Shown: piece after piece, positions 57,429 through 62,208 of the stretch
How positions within the stretch are numbered: position 1 is the first letter of the stretch
How the letters are laid out: every line of letters starts with the position of its first letter
Assembly: GCA_029339195.1 (NCBI GenBank)
Contig: JAPTJF010000382.1
Span: 1 to 62,208, forward strand
Direction: 5' to 3'
From: Micractinium sp. NFX-FRZ
Lineage: Eukaryota > Chlorophyta > Trebouxiophyceae > Chlorellales > Chlorellaceae
DNA: 62,208 bases
Made by a program: the position numbers and the translations under genes
The notes under the pieces: model-generated
The model's database searches: none
Told to the model about the DNA's origin: nothing
What the model saw: only the letters and a program-made list of their open reading frames with translations

Positions 57429-60400
57429 TCACCTGACAGAGGTGCCCCCCTCCTGGCACAGCAGGTCCAGCAGGCGCTGCATCTTCTCCTGCACCGCCTC
57501 GACGTTGCACACGGCCACATAGCCGCGCAGCAGCGTGTCCATGCTCTTGTCTCCCATGATCTCCTCCACCTGCATGCACACCTCCTCCTGCAGGCCGGGG
57601 CAGTGGGCAGGCAGAGTTCTTGAGCTTGAGGGATCACGGCGCTAGACTGAGAAGCATGCCCACAAGGCGGGCAGGCAGCCCGGCAGGGACCATTGCTCCG
57701 GCTCAGCTGCGCCGTAGCACCCGCACAGCAGCCTGCCAAGGAGAGATGCCTTGCCGCCAGCATGCCCCCATCCCACATCAGCCCCAAGCAGCGCCTCACA
57801 CAAGCCTATAGACGCTCACCTGCTGCCGGAGGAAGGCGTACCGCAGCTGGTACAGGTGGAACACCTCAGACTCGCCCCTGCAACAGCATGATGCAACGGA
57901 AGTCTGGTGTGTGTGGGGCAGGAACGGGCTGCTCCGTACACAGGGGTTGGTCCAGTGTGCTGTGCTGGAGCCCCGTCCTTGCCAACAGCGGAAGCAGCAT
58001 TAGCACTGGTGGCAGCTCACTCCCAGCGGCAGCCCTAGCAGCACGGGCTGTGGCACTTATAACGCGCATTTGGTGCTACAGCTGTACTGCAGCGGTACTG
58101 TTGACAGGAGCAGCACGCATCAACGAGGGCAGCAAATAGAGCAGTACGGAGGGCAGCAAAGAGGGCAGCAAAGAGGGCAGCAAAGAGGGCAGCAAAGCGA
58201 GCGGCACTCACGGGATCAGGTCCACCTGCCGCACTGCGCCCTGCAGCGCTGCCCTCAGCTGCTCATCGCCGCTGTCCAGGGCGGCACGCAGCGTGCCCAC
58301 TCGCAGGTACCTGCTGGTAAAGGTGCGGGGGTCGCACGCTCAGCGCACATGCCTGCTTTTTTAAAGGCCAGCAGCATCCAGAGGTAGCAGGGAGTCCAGC
58401 ACTGCAGGCGAGCGATACTGCAGGTGCCCACGTCTTGCGGCGCAGTGAAGTCCAACGCTGAGATTGGCCCGTATCAAAAGCACAGCATGCCGCGCCACAC
58501 TGCACAGCACAGCAGTTGGCGGCGGCGGGGTAAGCCAAGCAGGCTCCACTCACTGCCGAAGCCACAGCGCCTTCTCGCTTTTGCTGTGAAGGTAGCAGTG
58601 GATGCCCAGCTGCATGGCGGTTGGACGGGGTGGGGTGGCGGCACCTGCGCTACTGAGCGAGGATGGGCGCTAGGAGAGCGGGGGCTGCGCATCTGGCAGC
58701 AGCCCGCGGCATCTCACTCCGTGCCCAGCACCAGCTGTCAGTAAGTGGCAGGCCCACCCCATGCTGCCCCTCATATGCTTCCCTTGCCCCCTGCTCACCC
58801 GCTCCTCGTATCCCGGCGGGCCGGCAATGCAGATGATGGGCTGCTTGCGGAGTGAGCGGCCCTGCCGCCTGCAGCACTCCAGCACCGCCAGCGTGGCGGC
58901 ACGCGCCAGCAGCGGCTGCGGTGCGGTGGCAGGGCACAGTTAACCGACAGTGAGGGTGGCTCAGCGCTCGTGCCAACCGAACGTGGTGCTTTAATGCCGG
59001 TTATTGGTCTCGTGTACGTCAACAGACAACCCCCTGACATGCTACTACTAGCTATGCCTGACAAACCAGCCTCTGGCTCAAGGGATCCTCGAGTGAGCAG
59101 TGTCTGCAGCACGAGTCGGTGAACAGCTGACTCGACCGCCCACGCCCTTCAATTCAGCCCGCAGCCCACCAGCCCACCAGCCAAGCAGGGCTGGCCCAGC
59201 ACACCTGCAGTGCACCCCCCAGCCACCCGACTGCCCACCCACCAGTGCCTTGATCTGCTGCATGGTGTCCTCCAGGCTGTAACCAGGCATGGCAGTGAGG
59301 TCGGCGTCGGGGACGGTGCGCTGCACCGGCAGCAGGCACCTGCGACCATTGCGGCAAATCAAAGGCGGGCGGGCTCAGCGGTGCATGCCGTCTGTGTGAG
59401 AGCGGTCAAGGGGGAGCAGGGGTGACGCCACTGTGCATGCAAAGTAGAGTCCAAGCAGCGTAACAGAGGAGGCGAGAGTGAAGAGCGACCGTGGGGGTTG
59501 AGGACGACATGCGCTGCGCACTTCCAACGTGTCCCGGCATGGGGGGCAAGAGAAGGGGCAGTTTTTGAGTGGTATGCAGGCCTTGCACGAGGCGTGGGAA
59601 TATGCCATGCAGAGGGTGGGCATGCATGGCGCCTGCTGTGCAGGCCAAGCAGCGCACGCTGCAAGTAAGGAAGCGCCCAAGCCGGGCTTGCCCGCACACC
59701 CCACGCACTTCTAGCATGCAGGTGCACCACTTGCTCACATTGCCTCCAGCCACAGGAGCTGATTCTTGTACCCGCTGGGGAAGACTGTCAAGTGCGGCAG
59801 GTGCAGGGGGTCGGTGTACGCCTGCGCGGCGTAGAAGGGAGGGGAGGCTCTGTCGACTGATGTCTGCCTGGAAGCTGCCTGGAAGCTGCGAGGCTGGAGC
59901 TCTGGCATGCCGCGTGGTTCAGGTTTGGAGGAGAGAGACGGGCAAGGAAGGGAGCGGTGTAGAGGAGGGGGGTGGGCAGCCGCAGGACCACGGGCGGGGA
60001 GCAGGGGGAGACGGGGAGGCGTCGGCAGGCCCCGCACATGCACTTGCATCTCACATGCGCCTTCATCTCCGCCCCCAGGTCCCCCTCTCCGTAACGGTCC
60101 CGGAAGGCGGCGCCCACGGCGCCCTCGCCGGGAAGCTGCGGGGAAGGCGGGGACTCAAGGGGCCAGCAATGTGTTCATTCATGTCGGCCACAAGCAGATG
60201 CAGGCAGGCACACAGAGGGCACACAGTCGGCCTCCAGCCTGCACTGACCAGCCTGGCACTTGCAACAGGCGGTCGAGGAGCAACTCCGAACCCTGCCTGC
60301 GCAGGCAGCAGTACCCACCACTGGCAGTACCAGGCAGGCCGGCACCCACCTGCAGGGCCTCCATGTGGCGCAGGTGCCGCTCCAGATCCTCCTTCAGCTG

Positions 60401-61240
60401 TGGCTCAATCACCTCCTGCAGGCAGTTTGTTCACAAACCGTGTGTGCATGCAACATGGGTGCACGAAGCAGTGAGAACCAGTAGAATGCAGCAGGCGCGG
60501 GCAGGCCGGCGCCGGCCAATGCAGCCGGTGGGCACAGAAGAGCGGGGCCAGAACAGAAGGCAGCGTTGGGGCATCTCTCACACAATGTTCAAAATACGGG
60601 ACCTGATGCGGCGCTCACGCACGGCTGGGCACTGCACAGAGCTCCCAACTCTGAGGGCTGTGTGCGCGGCTGGACGAGGCTGGCGCTGGCAGAGGCCGGG
60701 GGGAGTGGCCGACAGGAAGCACAATGTCATGCACATGCCACTCGCCCACTTACCCCATGATCTGCCAAGAAGCCCTTCAGCAGGCGGGCTGACATGCCCA
60801 TGCAGTCCACCTTGCCAGCCTACAGGCACAGCAAGAGGGAGGGTAGTAAGGGTGGGGAGGGTGAAGAGGGGAGTAGGGCCTATGCTTAGCCGGCAGACAG
60901 GCGAAACACTTGGAATGCTTCCAATGGTGGTAAGCGGCCTGCAGGGTGGGGAGGACGGGAAGGGGTGCCTGCCGCAGCACCGTTGGCCACCGCACGTCCC
61001 AGACGACCTGCGCACCACCGCTTGCCCAGTGGCAAACCCTGCATGCCAGCACTGCCCCTGGGCTAGGCCTGGCCTGGGCTGGGCATACCAGCAGCCAGGT
61101 GCCAGCTGGGCAGGGAGCGGGCGGGGCAGGGCCTGGGTTGGAGTTGGCAGGCCCGGGCCTGCCCATCTCACCAGGGCTGCCGCCCTGGTCGGCATCCGCC
61201 TGCAGGTGAGCGGCTTGAAGTCATCCTCTTGGCCTCGCTG

Positions 61241-61289
<49 letters not shown>

Positions 61290-61973
61290 GGGTCTGGCTC
61301 CCCCTGTTCCTGCTCTCCAGCCGCCGCCGCTGCTGCTCCTCGCTCCTCACGCCATGCCTGCCGCTCCTGCCCCTGCTCCTGCGCCATCATGGGGCAGCAG
61401 TTACCATGGGAATCCGTGCTTGCTTGGTGCCCCGGCAGGTGCAACATGGGCAGCATGGGCAGCATGGGCAGCATGGGCAACATGGGCAGCATGTGTGCCC
61501 GCAACAGCGGCACGCCCTGCCGAGGGCCGCAGCCCAGGCGCAGCCCTGTGCAGCAAGGTTCGAATATGCAGCTGGCCTGCATTTAGCCGTTAAGAGAGGT
61601 TGGGAGCCATTCAGTGATAAAAATGTCATTTATAGGTCTTAAAGTTGGTTAAATACTGCATAGACTGCGAATCGGTGCAGGGTGCGGCTGCCTCCTGCTG
61701 GCAGGCGGCCTTTCCCGTCCGCCGGCCGCCGCCCCGCCCACCTGCAGGGCGTTCCGATCTCGCTCCACTCGCAGCTGCCGCTTCAGCTCGGCTACCTCCT
61801 GCAAACAGTGGCAGCAGCAGATCACGTGGGGGCGTCGAAAGCCGCCGACTGCAGGAGCCTCCAAACTACCAGCAGTCGGAGGGCGCCCAACTTGCTTTGG
61901 GGTGCCACAGTCCCCCTCGCACCTGCTCGTGCTCCTGCTGTAGCTCTTCCAACCGCCGTGCCAGATCCCTCAT
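57429..61973 (-). CDS. Unrecognised 398-aa coiled-coil protein of 13 small exons
   Basis: Minus-strand exons: 61973-61923, 61798-61742, 61378-61172, 60819-60754, 60415-60350, 60135-60055, 59821-59739, 59339-59243, 58915-58799, 58609-58554, 58310-58212, 57877-57820, 57587-57429. All have consensus splice sites and they sum to exactly 399 codons. Residues 1-55 are a coiled coil (RRLEELQQEHEQ, AELKRQLRVERDRNALQ). A poly-Ala run of about 15 follows, encoded by CAG repeats (61242-61286). The rest looks globular and conserved: SARLLKGFLADHG, VIEPQLKEDLERHLRHMEAL, HLTVFPSGYKNQLLWLEAM, ADLTAMPGYSLEDTMQQIKA, QPIICIAGPPGYEER, HCYLHSKSEKALWLRQYLRV, EVFHLYQLRYAFLRQQEEV and EEIMGDKSMDTLLRGYVAV. I cannot assign a family. 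No signal peptide or membrane segment is seen, so it is probably a cytosolic or nuclear structural protein. The exon 3 donor after AAAL is the least certain junction. Confidence 0.72.
58125..58205. repeat. 13-base tandem repeat in an intron of the 398-aa gene
   Basis: Five or so copies of gagggcagcaaag, two of them degenerate, immediately next to the exon ending at 58212. Confidence 0.8.
61241..61286. repeat. CTG trinucleotide run encoding poly-Ala
   Basis: Fifteen uninterrupted CTG units on the plus strand, translated on the minus strand in the GCA register as Ala. Pure and uninterrupted, so likely variable in length between strains. Confidence 0.9.
61444..61492. repeat. 9-base tandem repeat in an intron of the 398-aa gene
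   Basis: Five copies of catgggcag with one A-substituted unit (catgggcaa), in the intron before exon 61378-61172. Confidence 0.85.
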
Positions 61974-62009
61974 GGCTGCTACCTGATGAGGGCGGCCTTC
62001 AACTTGGAA

Positions 62010-62148
62010 ACTGACCCAGGCTGCTAACAAGATCAGGCAGGGCCCAAGACGGCCCCCTGTTGCTCACCAGTTCCCAGGAGCGTCACACCGCCGCTGACGT
62101 GGCACAGCATAGCAGGGAGCAGGAGCGGTTTTATATATATATATATAT
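62010..62148 (-). promoter_or_regulatory. Candidate TATA element, 5' UTR exon and 5' UTR intron of the 398-aa gene
   Basis: On the minus strand an (AT)n run at 62132-62148 ends in TATATAAAA, a good TATA box. About 70 bases downstream, sequence ending at 62068 is followed by a gtgagc donor, and an AG acceptor lies at about 61984 just before the ATG at 61973. No start codon occurs in the first segment in a compatible frame, so it would be a non-coding exon. Confidence 0.5.
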
Positions 62149-62208
62149 GTGCTGGGCTGTGAGACAGGCCCACAACCGAGCGGGCGGATAGGCAGGGGAA
62201 GTGAGGGA

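Noticed and set aside
58125..58205. CRISPR-like direct repeats
   Set aside because: Head-to-tail 13-base units without spacers, within a eukaryotic intron; a minisatellite.
59907..61586. 559-aa open frame on the plus strand
   Set aside because: It runs across seven exons and introns of the minus-strand 398-aa gene. GC-rich DNA with few stop codons explains it.

Overview
The window is nuclear DNA from a GC-rich green alga, most likely a Chlorella-type trebouxiophyte. The evidence is dense, intron-rich genes with mostly GT-AG introns of about 100-400 bp, TTTAGGG-type telomere motifs inside introns, TGTAA poly(A)-type signals after several stop codons, plastid-targeted photosynthesis-related proteins beside eukaryotic spliceosome, TFIID and Mediator subunits, and pervasive CAG/CTG, Ala and Gln tracts. 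I saw no organelle, viral, transposon, CRISPR or tRNA signature. Eleven protein genes were reconstructed by joining exons by hand. For ten of them the exon lengths sum to a whole number of codons; the sugar-nucleotide transporter closes only if its last exon reads through to the nearest stop.

Layout, left to right: phosphoserine phosphatase (65-3493 and further upstream, minus); spliceosomal SmF (4448-5293, plus); a 114-residue plastid two-helix membrane protein (6509-7284, minus); CbbY-type xylulose-1,5-bisphosphate phosphatase (8602-12060, plus); an unrecognised low-complexity nuclear-looking protein (13139-14423, plus); TAF5 (15322-21788, minus, 15 exons, 722 aa); ornithine decarboxylase (23044-26783, plus, 555 aa); a nucleotide-sugar transporter (28600-30802, minus); a giant VPS13 lipid-transfer protein (32218-50508, minus, 24 exons, 3,997 aa); Mediator subunit MED15 (51202-56482, plus, 1,004 aa); and an unrecognised 398-aa coiled-coil protein of 13 small exons (57429-61973, minus) with a TATA-like element upstream.

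Neighbouring genes mostly alternate strand, so they share either divergent promoter regions (PSP/SmF, 114-aa protein/CbbY, TAF5/ODC, VPS13/MED15) or convergent 3' regions (SmF/114-aa, 330-aa/TAF5, ODC/transporter, MED15/398-aa). Only VPS13 and the transporter are in tandem. The genes do not form a pathway; they are a housekeeping set: serine and polyamine synthesis, Calvin-cycle metabolite repair, splicing, Pol II initiation, and membrane lipid and sugar-nucleotide transport.

The most unusual signal is a recurrent one. In four genes (PSP, TAF5, VPS13, MED15) short segments spanning an exon-intron junction have been tandemly duplicated at 77-145 bp spacing, leaving decayed exon edges, often with intact GT donors or AG acceptors, inside the adjoining intron. 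At least twelve such junctions are visible. I know of no named system that this matches. It looks like ongoing exon-edge duplication that lengthens introns and supplies decoy splice sites.
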